From assembly GCF_949769255.1 (NCBI RefSeq), contig NZ_OX458329.1, positions 2,108,001-2,172,000 of the forward strand: 64,000 bases of DNA, in the 5' to 3' direction. Origin of the DNA: Mobiluncus massiliensis. GTDB lineage: Bacteria; Actinomycetota; Actinomycetes; Actinomycetales; Actinomycetaceae. Below, piece by piece: positions 27,000 through 35,185 of the stretch. Each line of letters opens with the position of its first letter. Position 1 is the first letter of the stretch. Made by a program: the position numbers and the translations under genes. The notes beneath the pieces are model-generated. The model was not told where the DNA came from. It saw only the letters and a program-made list of their open reading frames with translations, and did not search any database.

Positions 27000-29591
27000 T
27001 TAGCCCAGGTCAAGGCTACAATCAGCCCAGTAATCCAGAAGTTCCCGGTCGTGGCTAATCGCTATAACCGCGAGCCCCTGTGCGGAGCGTCTCTGAATCG
27101 CCCGCACCAGGCTAGCGGTACTGAAAGTGTCCAGCATGGCAGTGGCCTCGTCACAAATCAGCACCGTGGGATTGGTCAATAAACATCTGGCCAAGGCAAC
27201 GCGCTGCAGCTGTCCCTCTGAGACTTCCGCCGGGAAGCGCCGCCTGAACTCCAAGGGAATCCCCAGTTCGTCGCAGATTTTTGCGCCTTGCTCGCGTCGC
27301 ACATCGGGCGGAACATCCGCGTAAACTAATGGCTCCTCAATGATTTGCCCCAGTGTCCACCGCGGATTCACGGAGCGCCGAGGTGACTGGAACAGCATCG
27401 CCACTCCAGGTTGCACCGCCGCGCGTGGGTGCTGTTTGGTGGCGGGGCTATTGCCTGGAGATGTGGCCGTTTCCCCTGATTCACACCAGCGAATCTGGCC
27501 TGCCAAGGGAGTGAGGCGTCCGGCAATCGCCCTGGCGGTAGTGGTTTTGCCACAACCAGAGTCTCCGAACCACCCCACGGTTTCGCCGCGGTGCAGGCTG
27601 AGGTTAAAGCCTTTCACCACCGGGACTCCGTGATATCCGACGGTAAGGTCGCGCACTTCCAATACGGTTTCGTTGGTTACGTCGGGTGTCAGTCGGGGTT
27701 GGTTTTCGTGCTCAGAAGCGGGGTGCAGCGCGGATGCATCGGTCCCGTTTCGTGCCATGTTGCGCGGCAAAGCTGCTAGTAGTTCCCGCGTATAAGGATG
27801 CAGTGGAGTATCTAGCACCTGCGTTGCCGTGCCTTGCTCCAACACCTGACCGTGACCCAACACTGTCACCTGATCTGCCAGAGGAAAATCCAGCAACAAC
27901 GCCAAATCGTGGGTGATGGTTAACACTGCCAGCCCCCGGTCTGCTAACTTTCGCAACAGCTGCCAAATCTGGTCGCGGCGTGTTTCGTCCAATCCCGCGG
28001 TGACTTCATCTGCAATCAAAACTGCGGGGTTCCCCGCCAAAGCCAGCGCCAAGTTTGCCCTGGTCAACATACCGCCGGACAACTCGTGCGGATAAGCCGC
28101 GAGGGAGTCCGTGGGAAAGCCCGTCATTTCGCACAATTCGGTCACGGTCGTGGGTCCTGCGGAGGTCTCCCCGGAAAGCATCTCTGCCCTGTCCCGGCGC
28201 CCGAGTAACTTGACGGATTCTTCCAGCTGGTCGCCAATGGTACGGTTCGGTGCAAAAGCTGTGGCGCTGGATTGGGACGCGACCGCGATGAGACGCCCAC
28301 GAACCGCTGGCCAGGGACAATTTTTGCCATACAGGGTTATCCCGCTGACGCTAACTCGGCCGCTGACCTGCATCTTTCCGGGTAACATCCCGGTGGCGGT
28401 TTTTGCCAGAATCGATTTCCCCGCTCCGGATTGTCCCAGCAGCACGTGCAGTTCGCCGGGTCTGACCTGCAGGTTCACGTGGTCTTCCAAAACCAGGTCG
28501 CGTTCCGTGGGGGAATTGGCTGTCGATGTCGGCTTTGCGGCGGCGGTGTCTGTCAGGGATTCATGATTCCGCTGGTCAGAAATCCAGCCAGAGCAGGGAA
28601 CCGTCACGCTCAAATCCCGGAATTCCAAGGCGGGTGGGGCGGTATTTTCGTCTGGTTCCCCGGCTGGAGCCTCATGCACACACGGGGCAACGCCACTGGC
28701 GGCAACACTCAAATCCCCCACCAAGGTGTCGGACTGTGCAGAATCTGCCTCTCCGGCTGCTCCGCGCGAAGCCTTGCCCAAACCCGAAGCCCATCCGAAA
28801 ATGAGCAGGGTCAACGAAACCAAGGCGCCTGCCGGAAACATCAGTTCCCACCAGCAGCCAATCAGGATTTCCGTGCGCGCCACCTCTAGCAGGGTCCCTA
28901 GCGAAGGCTGGTCGGGAGAAATCCCCAGACCCAGGAAAGACAGGGTAGACTCGTGCCAAATCGCGTGGGGGAACAGCAGCACGACACTGACTTTCATCTG
29001 ACCGAATACCGAAGGTAGCAGGTGTTTGCGCGCCACTTGCCAGTGGCTCGCACCCGCCAGATACGCGGCCTCTACATATTCCAATTCACGTGTGGATAGT
29101 GCAATCGAACGCACAATACGCGCTACCGGCGACCAGTGCACCAGGGCAATCGAAGCGATAATCGCCACGAGAGAACCGGGGTAAAACGCCACAATCGCAA
29201 TGCCCAGCAGTAGCTGGGGTAGCGCGTTAATCGTGTCGGTAAAACGCATCAGCAGCGAGTCGACTTTTCCACCCCAGGAGGCTGCCACGGCTCCGATGAG
29301 TACCCCAATTACTGTGGAAACCACGGCACAGACTGCCGCCACGAAAATGCTGACCCGCAGCCCCAAAGCCACGCGCACCAACAAATCATGCCCCGCCAAG
29401 TCAGTGCCGAACCAGTGTGCGGCACTGGGAGCCAACCGTGCTTGTGACAGATCCGCCTCGTGCAAATCCGTGCCGGCAAAAAACGGCAAGATTGCGGCGT
29501 AGAGCAGCAACAACACCAGGGCATAGAAAGCCAGCCGACTGGGGCTAAATGCCTTTCGCAGCGCAGAAGGGGAGGTCAACTTAAGAGTCAT
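27000..29591 (-). CDS. ABC importer: fused permease and two ATPases (DppC-DppD-DppF type)
   Basis: Fusion of 863 residues combining three usually separate subunits of a peptide/nickel-type importer. Residues about 1-285 are a DppC/NikC-like permease (HWFGTDLAGHDLLVRV at the start, coupling loop EAAYLAGASHWQVARKHLLP). Residues about 315-605 are the first ATPase (GQSGAGKS, LSGGM, VLIADEVTAGLD). Residues about 640-863 are the second (GDSGCGKT, VSEGQLQR, VLICDEATAMLD). The start MTLKL at 29591 overlaps the end of the upstream permease gene by 11 bp, so translation is coupled. The substrate is probably a metal or metal chelate, inferred only from the neighbouring metal-sensor gene. Confidence 0.9.
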   Translation of the reverse strand: MTLKLTSPSALRKAFSPSRLAFYALVLLLLYAAILPFFAGTDLHEADLSQARLAPSAAHWFGTDLAGHDLLVRVALGLRVSIFVAAVCAVVSTVIGVLIGAVAASWGGKVDSLLMRFTDTINALPQLLLGIAIVAFYPGSLVAIIASIALVHWSPVARIVRSIALSTRELEYVEAAYLAGASHWQVARKHLLPSVFGQMKVSVVLLFPHAIWHESTLSFLGLGISPDQPSLGTLLEVARTEILIGCWWELMFPAGALVSLTLLIFGWASGLGKASRGAAGEADSAQSDTLVGDLSVAASGVAPCVHEAPAGEPDENTAPPALEFRDLSVTVPCSGWISDQRNHESLTDTAAAKPTSTANSPTERDLVLEDHVNLQVRPGELHVLLGQSGAGKSILAKTATGMLPGKMQVSGRVSVSGITLYGKNCPWPAVRGRLIAVASQSSATAFAPNRTIGDQLEESVKLLGRRDRAEMLSGETSAGPTTVTELCEMTGFPTDSLAAYPHELSGGMLTRANLALALAGNPAVLIADEVTAGLDETRRDQIWQLLRKLADRGLAVLTITHDLALLLDFPLADQVTVLGHGQVLEQGTATQVLDTPLHPYTRELLAALPRNMARNGTDASALHPASEHENQPRLTPDVTNETVLEVRDLTVGYHGVPVVKGFNLSLHRGETVGWFGDSGCGKTTTARAIAGRLTPLAGQIRWCESGETATSPGNSPATKQHPRAAVQPGVAMLFQSPRRSVNPRWTLGQIIEEPLVYADVPPDVRREQGAKICDELGIPLEFRRRFPAEVSEGQLQRVALARCLLTNPTVLICDEATAMLDTFSTASLVRAIQRRSAQGLAVIAISHDRELLDYWADCSLDLG

Positions 29592-30594
29592 ATCGCACCC
29601 GTGGATCGAAATAGAGATACAAAACATCGGCGACCAGATTGCCGATAATTACCAGCGCCGCCGATGCCAAAGTCAGGAAAGTTAGTAGCGGTAAATCCAG
29701 TCCCTTTGCGGAAGCTACCAGCGCGGCCGCCAGTCCACCCCAAGAAAAGACTTCCTCGACCAGCACCGCGCCGACAATTAGCTCCGGCAGGCGCATGCCC
29801 ACCATGGTGATGGTGGGGGCTAGTGACAGCGGCAGGACAGAACGGCGGATTAAGGTGCTTTGCGGAATCCCGCGTTGAATCCCAGCTTTCCACCAGTCGG
29901 AATGGAGATTCTCTTGGGCGCGTTCCCACAAGGTCAACAGCATCCACGGCATTTGGGTTAACGCCAACACGCTGGCAGGCAAAATCAGATACGACCACTC
30001 CCATGCCGAGGTGGCATCTGGACCTGTGCGCCCCCCAGCGGGGAACCATCCGGTTCCCAAAGCCAGGAATAACACAGCTCCCAAAGCCAACACGAACGGG
30101 GGGATGGCTTGGACAAACAGCATGAGAGCTTGGAATACGCGTCCCAGCCAGTTCCACCGCAGCCCGAGTATCCCCAAGACGATACTCAGCACGAAAGCCA
30201 GAACCAGACCCACACCCGATAGCGCCAGGGTGGCTTCGCAGCGCTCCGCCAAGACTTGCACGACGGGCTGATTATAGGTGCGTGAATACCCCAAATTGCC
30301 ATGAATCAGATCGCTGGCCCAAGCCAACCAGGCTCCGTGCCAGGATTGATCCAAATTAAGCGCCTTCGCGATGGATTCCCGCTGGGTGGCGCTGAGGAAC
30401 TGATAGCGATCCCCCAAGTACGCCACCAGCGGGTTCAAGGGTGATACGGCGGCGAGCAGGAAAACACCTACTGAAATCGCCACCAGCAGCACCGGCAACA
30501 CCAACAGGCGGTTGCGCACCAAGATCCACACCTGGTGGCGCCGCTCGTGGCGACGCGCCTGGCGCAGAGTTATTCCGGTGCTTATTTCTCCCAT
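29581..30594 (-). CDS. ABC importer permease, DppB/NikB type
   Basis: Integral membrane permease of 337 residues. The first helix region RNRLLVLPVLLVAISVGVF and the loop LVAYLGDRYQFLS are typical of the DppB/NikB subunit, and the coupling segment (WKAGIQRGIPQSTLIRRSVLP) faces the ATPases. The ATG at 30594 overlaps the stop of the binding-protein gene, so it is chosen over longer in-frame starts. It forms the pore with the permease part of the fused gene downstream. Confidence 0.9.
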   Translation of the reverse strand: MGEISTGITLRQARRHERRHQVWILVRNRLLVLPVLLVAISVGVFLLAAVSPLNPLVAYLGDRYQFLSATQRESIAKALNLDQSWHGAWLAWASDLIHGNLGYSRTYNQPVVQVLAERCEATLALSGVGLVLAFVLSIVLGILGLRWNWLGRVFQALMLFVQAIPPFVLALGAVLFLALGTGWFPAGGRTGPDATSAWEWSYLILPASVLALTQMPWMLLTLWERAQENLHSDWWKAGIQRGIPQSTLIRRSVLPLSLAPTITMVGMRLPELIVGAVLVEEVFSWGGLAAALVASAKGLDLPLLTFLTLASAALVIIGNLVADVLYLYFDPRVRYDS

Positions 30595-32225
30595 TGCCCT
30601 AAGTTCCACCACGGACCCCAATTCACGCCATGGGAGTGCGGCTCTACCGTCAGATTCCCGGTCTTCCAACCGGCATCACGGGTGACATAGGTGTGTTGCA
30701 AGAATGCCAGGAACACGTGGTTTGGGGCTTCCAAATACTGCTTTTGGGCTTGCTGGTATAGCTTCACGCGTTCGGATTCATCTCCGGATTTGCGTGCCTG
30801 CTCCAAGATTTTATCCATTTCCGGAGAGCCGTAGTTGCCGGGGTTATCGTACTGCGAGGTGTTTGCTTCGCGGGTGTGCAGAATCGAGTACACCTGGGTG
30901 TCGATGGAGTACGGCTTGTCGCCGCCGCCCAACAAGATACCGACTTTGTCCAGGCGTCCATCCAACGCATCCCAAGTCGTTCCTTCCAGTTTCACGTCTA
31001 CGCCCAGTGGTTTCATGGCGGCGGCGAAAGCCACCGAAAGGTCACGGCGCACTGTGTCATTGGAGGTGTAAGCCAGGGTGAAAGCGGCACGCTGGCCGTC
31101 TTTTTCGCGAATCCCGTCCGCACCGACTTTCCAGCCGGCCTGATCCAGGCGCTTCTTGGCGCCCTCCAGGTCAAACTTAAACTGTGCTTCCGGGACGTAA
31201 GCCTCGTAAACCCCAGAAACTGGAGTGTATGCTGGTTTGCCCGCCCCAAACAGTACTTTTTTGATGATTTCTGGACGGTTCACGGCTTCATTCATGGCTA
31301 TCCGAGCCTGCAGGTCGGCACAAAACGCATTGTTACCGGGGAAGCTGATTCCGCGCCAGTCTGCGGAATCCGCATATACTACCTGGTAGTCTGGGAGGTT
31401 TTTCAGGCTGTTTGCCAAAGCCGGGGGGATAATCGACCCGTCGAATTCCTTGGTGCGAATCCGGGCCACGCGAGCTGCGTCATCGGGAACATACACCGTC
31501 GTCAGCTTCTTGACTTGCGGAGCCTTACCCCAGTATTTAGGGTTCGCTATCCACACGGCTTTCTGGCTGTCAAGCGTTTCGAGGACGTACGGTCCGGTGC
31601 CCACGGGCTTGGTGTTCAGCGGAGATTCACTCGCCAGTCCACCTTTCATATATTCACCAGGTGCCAGTCCCAGCAACAATCGAGAGGGGAAATCGGGGTA
31701 AGGGAACTTTAGTTTGAAAGTGACCTTATTCCCGTCTGCGTTAATCTGATCAACCATATCGAAAGAAGCTCCGATTTCCGAGGCTGTGGCGGGATTCATA
31801 GCTTCTTTGTAGTTAGCCACCACGTCTTGGGCGTCGAAGTCGCTGCCGTCTGAGAATTTGACCCCGTCACGGACTTCCACGCTCCACTCGGTTTTATCTG
31901 CGTTAGAGGTCGGCAACGCAGTCGCCAAGACCGGACGCAGCTCCGGCAATTTATGAGGGTCTTTGCTTTCCAAACCCAACAAGCCTTCATATATGGGGGA
32001 TACACCGAGTGCTGCGTAGCCGTTGGTGGGGTTGTATCCTCCCAATTCATAAGCGTCCGCCAGAGTGATTTCATCGGCGGCCGTGGCTTTGTCGGTGCCA
32101 GCGGCGGGATTTTTCGCGGAGGAGCCCCCTTGACAAGCGGTAAGACTCAAAGCTAACGCCACGGCGGCGCCGCTGACCGCTAGGGTTTTTATGCTGAATT
32201 TGTCAGGGTGGCAGGGGTGGGACAT
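30582..32225 (-). CDS. ABC importer substrate-binding lipoprotein (SBP_bac_5 family)
   Basis: Lipoprotein of 547 residues with a signal ending LSLTAC and the family 5 solute-binding fold used for peptides, nickel and metallophores (YEGLLGLESKDPHKLPELRP, VEVRDGVKFSDGSDFDAQDVV, VGTGPYVLE). ATG 32225 has AAGGAG 6 bases upstream. The C-terminus HSHGVNWGPWWNLGQWEK carries two histidines. It is the first gene of the importer operon; a palindrome upstream is the likely operator. A metal or metal-chelate ligand is inferred from the divergent ArsR-type sensor; a peptide ligand remains possible. Confidence 0.9.
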   Translation of the reverse strand: MSHPCHPDKFSIKTLAVSGAAVALALSLTACQGGSSAKNPAAGTDKATAADEITLADAYELGGYNPTNGYAALGVSPIYEGLLGLESKDPHKLPELRPVLATALPTSNADKTEWSVEVRDGVKFSDGSDFDAQDVVANYKEAMNPATASEIGASFDMVDQINADGNKVTFKLKFPYPDFPSRLLLGLAPGEYMKGGLASESPLNTKPVGTGPYVLETLDSQKAVWIANPKYWGKAPQVKKLTTVYVPDDAARVARIRTKEFDGSIIPPALANSLKNLPDYQVVYADSADWRGISFPGNNAFCADLQARIAMNEAVNRPEIIKKVLFGAGKPAYTPVSGVYEAYVPEAQFKFDLEGAKKRLDQAGWKVGADGIREKDGQRAAFTLAYTSNDTVRRDLSVAFAAAMKPLGVDVKLEGTTWDALDGRLDKVGILLGGGDKPYSIDTQVYSILHTREANTSQYDNPGNYGSPEMDKILEQARKSGDESERVKLYQQAQKQYLEAPNHVFLAFLQHTYVTRDAGWKTGNLTVEPHSHGVNWGPWWNLGQWEK

Positions 32226-32270
32226 AGCTGCTCCTTGTGTGTAACGTATTGCTTTCGCGCAGGGTTAATA

Positions 32271-32286
32271 ATGTCTACATAGACAT
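32271..32286. promoter_or_regulatory. Candidate ArsR-type operator
   Basis: ATGTCTACATAGACAT is a 7-2-7 inverted repeat, perfect in both arms, located 46 bp upstream of the binding-protein gene and 134 bp upstream of the divergent ArsR gene. Its form suits a dimeric winged-helix repressor, most simply the neighbouring regulator. Confidence 0.65.
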
Positions 32287-32419
32287 ATGTCAGTTCACAA
32301 AGATATTATCATGCGGTTAGTAGCGGGGCAATTATCCTGACGGTGAGAAATTCAGAGATAACGAGCCAAAATCAGGCGAATAATGTCACAATTGAAAAGG
32401 TGTTAGGAAGGAAAGATTC

Positions 32420-32902
32420 ATGAGCCAGCTGCCTGCCGCCGAGATTCGTGCCCTGCGCGAAGCCTTGACCCATCCACATGGAACCGGTGCGGGATGTCGG
32501 TGCGCGGCGGATACGGAGCTGATGCCCCGCGAAACCGGAACACCTCATGAACCCGATGGAGCTTACGACGAAGACCAGACCCGCCACGGCCGGCAGGCAC
32601 ATCCCCCAATGCAGCCGGTAGACATCGATGAGATTGCTACCATCTGGGCACCTCGCTTCGAATTGCTAGCCGATTTAACCCGGCTGAAGCTGCTGTCTTA
32701 TATGCATATTTATCCCGGTTCTTGCGTACAGGATTTAGCTAACGCGGCGGGTATTACCCAGACGGCAGCCTCACAAGCGCTGCGGGTCTTGCGTGATGAA
32801 GGCTGGGTTAGCGCCGATCGTGACGGGCGCTTGATGCGCTACACCCTGAAAGACACTGCCGCGCACCAGATGCTGCATTTTATCGGGCACACCCACGTGT
32901 AA
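32420..32902 (+). CDS. ArsR/SmtB-family metal-responsive regulator
   Basis: Winged-helix repressor of 160 residues. The DNA-binding domain spans about 70-145 (FELLADLTRLKLLSYM, then the recognition helix AGITQTAASQALRVLRDEGW and wing DRDGRLMRYTL). The C-terminal helix supplies Asp145, His149, His153, His157 and His159, a layout like nickel/cobalt/zinc sensors of the NmtR/CzrA type. An unusual N-terminal extension of about 65 residues holds more possible ligands (HPHGTGAGCRC, H43, H56, H61). It is divergent from the importer operon. The metal cannot be assigned by eye. Confidence 0.85.
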   Translation: MSQLPAAEIRALREALTHPHGTGAGCRCAADTELMPRETGTPHEPDGAYDEDQTRHGRQAHPPMQPVDIDEIATIWAPRFELLADLTRLKLLSYMHIYPGSCVQDLANAAGITQTAASQALRVLRDEGWVSADRDGRLMRYTLKDTAAHQMLHFIGHTHV

Positions 32903-32952
32903 CTTGATGGTGAGAAACCCCAGAAGCGCTGCAGAATTGCGGAACTCTCGGC

Positions 32953-34329
32953 TCAGTACCCGGAGGCGGACAGAGGTTTGATGTGGCGCAAAATCAACGC
33001 CAGGATGATGACCGCAACTGCCAGGGAGCCAGAAATCGCCACTACGCCCGGCCAGCCCAGAGCGGTCCAACCAAAACCAGCCAAAGTGCCGAAAATCGAG
33101 CCGCCGGCATAGTAAACAATCGAGTAGGCTGACGAAGCCTGGCCGGTGGCGCCCACGCCGGACACCGCTCGGGCCGTAACCCAGCCGGTCGCGACGGAAT
33201 GAACCGCAAAAAACCCGATAGTAAACACCACCAGACCCGCGAAAATCGCCCACAACGGCTTGGCCAACATCATCAAAATCCCCATCAGATAGATGATGCC
33301 GGCGACCGGAACCACGGCCCGCCTGCCAAAACGTGAAGCCAGGCTGCCCGCTGTGGAAGCCGCAAACGAGCCGAACAGGTTGACCAGGAAAATCAGGGAA
33401 ACAATCCAGGTCGCCATAAAGTAGGGCGCGCCGGTCAGGCGGTAGGGCATCATGTTGAGGATACTTTGATAAGCGCCCAGAGCGGTGCCGCCAATCACGA
33501 ACAGCAGCACCAAACCGGGTTCGGTCAGGACATCCTTGGTGTGTTGCAACAGGGCTTTCAACCCCGGCTCGGCCTTAGAGAAACCCTCTTGTTTGGGTAA
33601 AAGCAGCCACACCAGCACTGTCCCGACCACGCCGATGCACCCCAGGATAGTGATGGTCATGTCCCATCCCACCAGGTGAGACAGAAACCCGGAGAGAATC
33701 CGTCCCAACATGCCGCCAATCGCAGTTCCGGCCACGTAAGAACCGGCCGCCTTGGGCAGCTCAGCTGAACAGATTTCCTCAGCCAGGTAAGCCGTGGCCA
33801 CTGCGGGCAAACCCGCCAAAGCCATGCCTTGCACAAAACGCCCGACCATTAAAAAGCCCCAGTTCGGGGTAAAACCTAAGATGATGCCCAGGAGGGAAGC
33901 CGCGAACAGGGAAATCAAAATAATCGGGCGGCGCCCCAAACGCTCCGAGGACGGCCCGATAAAGAACATCGAGATCGCTAACGCTAGGGTCGTCAACGAC
34001 AGTGCCAGCGAGGCCGTGACCGGGGGGATTGAGAAAAACTTCGAGATGTCAGGCAGCAGCACCTGCACCTCATAAATCTGGGCGAAAGTCACGAAACCGG
34101 CTACGAACAGGGCAAACTTGATGCGCCGGTATTCCGGGTCGTGACTGGTGTAGCCGGTGAAAGCCGCTTGGGCGGTAGGGCGCAGCGCAGTCAGGGGCAG
34201 TTTCTCGACCGGAACGGGAATGCCGCCCGGTTCGGTGCGGGCGGCATCAATCATGGCAGGGTCGGGGGAAGCCAGGATACTGTCGGGCTGGCGAGGACCC
34301 GGAGCCTTAGATTTGCGAACTGACGACAT
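32953..34329 (-). CDS. MFS transporter (YnfM/AraJ-like)
   Basis: Intact 458-residue transporter with twelve hydrophobic segments. The first helix region (FALFVAGFVTFAQIYEVQ) and the loop GPSSERLGRRPI place it with YnfM/AraJ-type efflux proteins; substrate unknown. About 60 residues of polar sequence precede the first helix. Its two ends match the scar at 26776-26994, so it is the intact homologue of that remnant. It converges on the ArsR gene, whose stop is 50 bp away. Confidence 0.9.
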   Translation of the reverse strand: MSSVRKSKAPGPRQPDSILASPDPAMIDAARTEPGGIPVPVEKLPLTALRPTAQAAFTGYTSHDPEYRRIKFALFVAGFVTFAQIYEVQVLLPDISKFFSIPPVTASLALSLTTLALAISMFFIGPSSERLGRRPIILISLFAASLLGIILGFTPNWGFLMVGRFVQGMALAGLPAVATAYLAEEICSAELPKAAGSYVAGTAIGGMLGRILSGFLSHLVGWDMTITILGCIGVVGTVLVWLLLPKQEGFSKAEPGLKALLQHTKDVLTEPGLVLLFVIGGTALGAYQSILNMMPYRLTGAPYFMATWIVSLIFLVNLFGSFAASTAGSLASRFGRRAVVPVAGIIYLMGILMMLAKPLWAIFAGLVVFTIGFFAVHSVATGWVTARAVSGVGATGQASSAYSIVYYAGGSIFGTLAGFGWTALGWPGVVAISGSLAVAVIILALILRHIKPLSASGY

Positions 34330-34462
34330 ATGGCCAGTATATTCCTCAGCCGCGCGCCCGCTGACATTGCGAAACCGCGCTTATCAGGCCGCACCGCAGC
34401 TGCGGGCCGCGGGTGCCGTACCGTTTCAGGCGGGGCAGCGTGACTCGTGCGGGGACGAGGGA

Positions 34463-35185
34463 CTACTCGGTGTACAGCGGAGCGAGCCGCGCATAGAAAC
34501 GCGACGAGAAATCCTCAAAATCCTGCGCCATGCCCTGAGCGGTATCCGTGGAATCCACCAGGGACAGCGCCAAAACCGCGTTGCCATACGGGACGTAACA
34601 CACGTCCAAAGTCTGGCTGACCCGGTCGCGGGTCACGGTTTGGCGGTATCCGCTTGGGCAAGACACAGCGGGATCATTGAACTTGAGGGTCATCTTCACG
34701 GTGCCGGTCGGGGCGCTCACCGTCACTTCCTCGCAGTTCCTGGTCATCGTGTCCAGGTCGTTAATCATCGACCGCACATCCTGCTCGGAGGGGGCCAGGA
34801 ACACCTGAGCTGCGGCCTTTCCGTCAGGCGCTTGGGCCGCCAGGGAGGGCCAGTGTAGCAGGGGAAGGTTGAAAGAATTGCGCATCATGGCTTGGCAGCC
34901 AGAACCGGCGGGCTCAAACTTCAGTCCGGCCGGGTTTTTCAGGTCGCGTACCTGGTCCCCGGCCAGGTCAACCTGTTGGCGCAGCTGGGTGGATTCGTCC
35001 TCGTTGAACGGTGTGAGCGAGTGTCCCGCCAGTTTCAGGTCGGCAAAAATGGCGGCCGTCGCGCCGATGTCAGGAGAGCCGGGCGCCGGTTTCGCGTCAA
35101 CTTTGCTTTGATCTGAGGCGCACCCGGTTAGGCTCAGCGTCACCAGGCCGGCCGCGGCAATCATCGAAATAAGCTGGCGTTTCAT
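34463..35185 (-). CDS. Lipoprotein of unknown function
   Basis: Lipoprotein of 240 residues, signal peptide ending LSLTGC. The mature domain has four cysteines (GSGCQAMM, RNCEEV, AVSCPSG, LDVCYV) likely paired as disulfides, in a fold reminiscent of small mycobacterial-type lipoproteins; no family is assigned. Its ATG overlaps the stop of the upstream transporter gene (ATGA), with GGAGGTG before it, so the two are co-translated and probably work together. Confidence 0.8.
   Translation of the reverse strand: MKRQLISMIAAAGLVTLSLTGCASDQSKVDAKPAPGSPDIGATAAIFADLKLAGHSLTPFNEDESTQLRQQVDLAGDQVRDLKNPAGLKFEPAGSGCQAMMRNSFNLPLLHWPSLAAQAPDGKAAAQVFLAPSEQDVRSMINDLDTMTRNCEEVTVSAPTGTVKMTLKFNDPAVSCPSGYRQTVTRDRVSQTLDVCYVPYGNAVLALSLVDSTDTAQGMAQDFEDFSSRFYARLAPLYTE

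Noticed and set aside
32771-33253. Minus-strand frame of 160 residues spanning the ArsR and MFS gene ends
   Set aside because: It is an out-of-frame shadow of the two real genes and has no independent signature.
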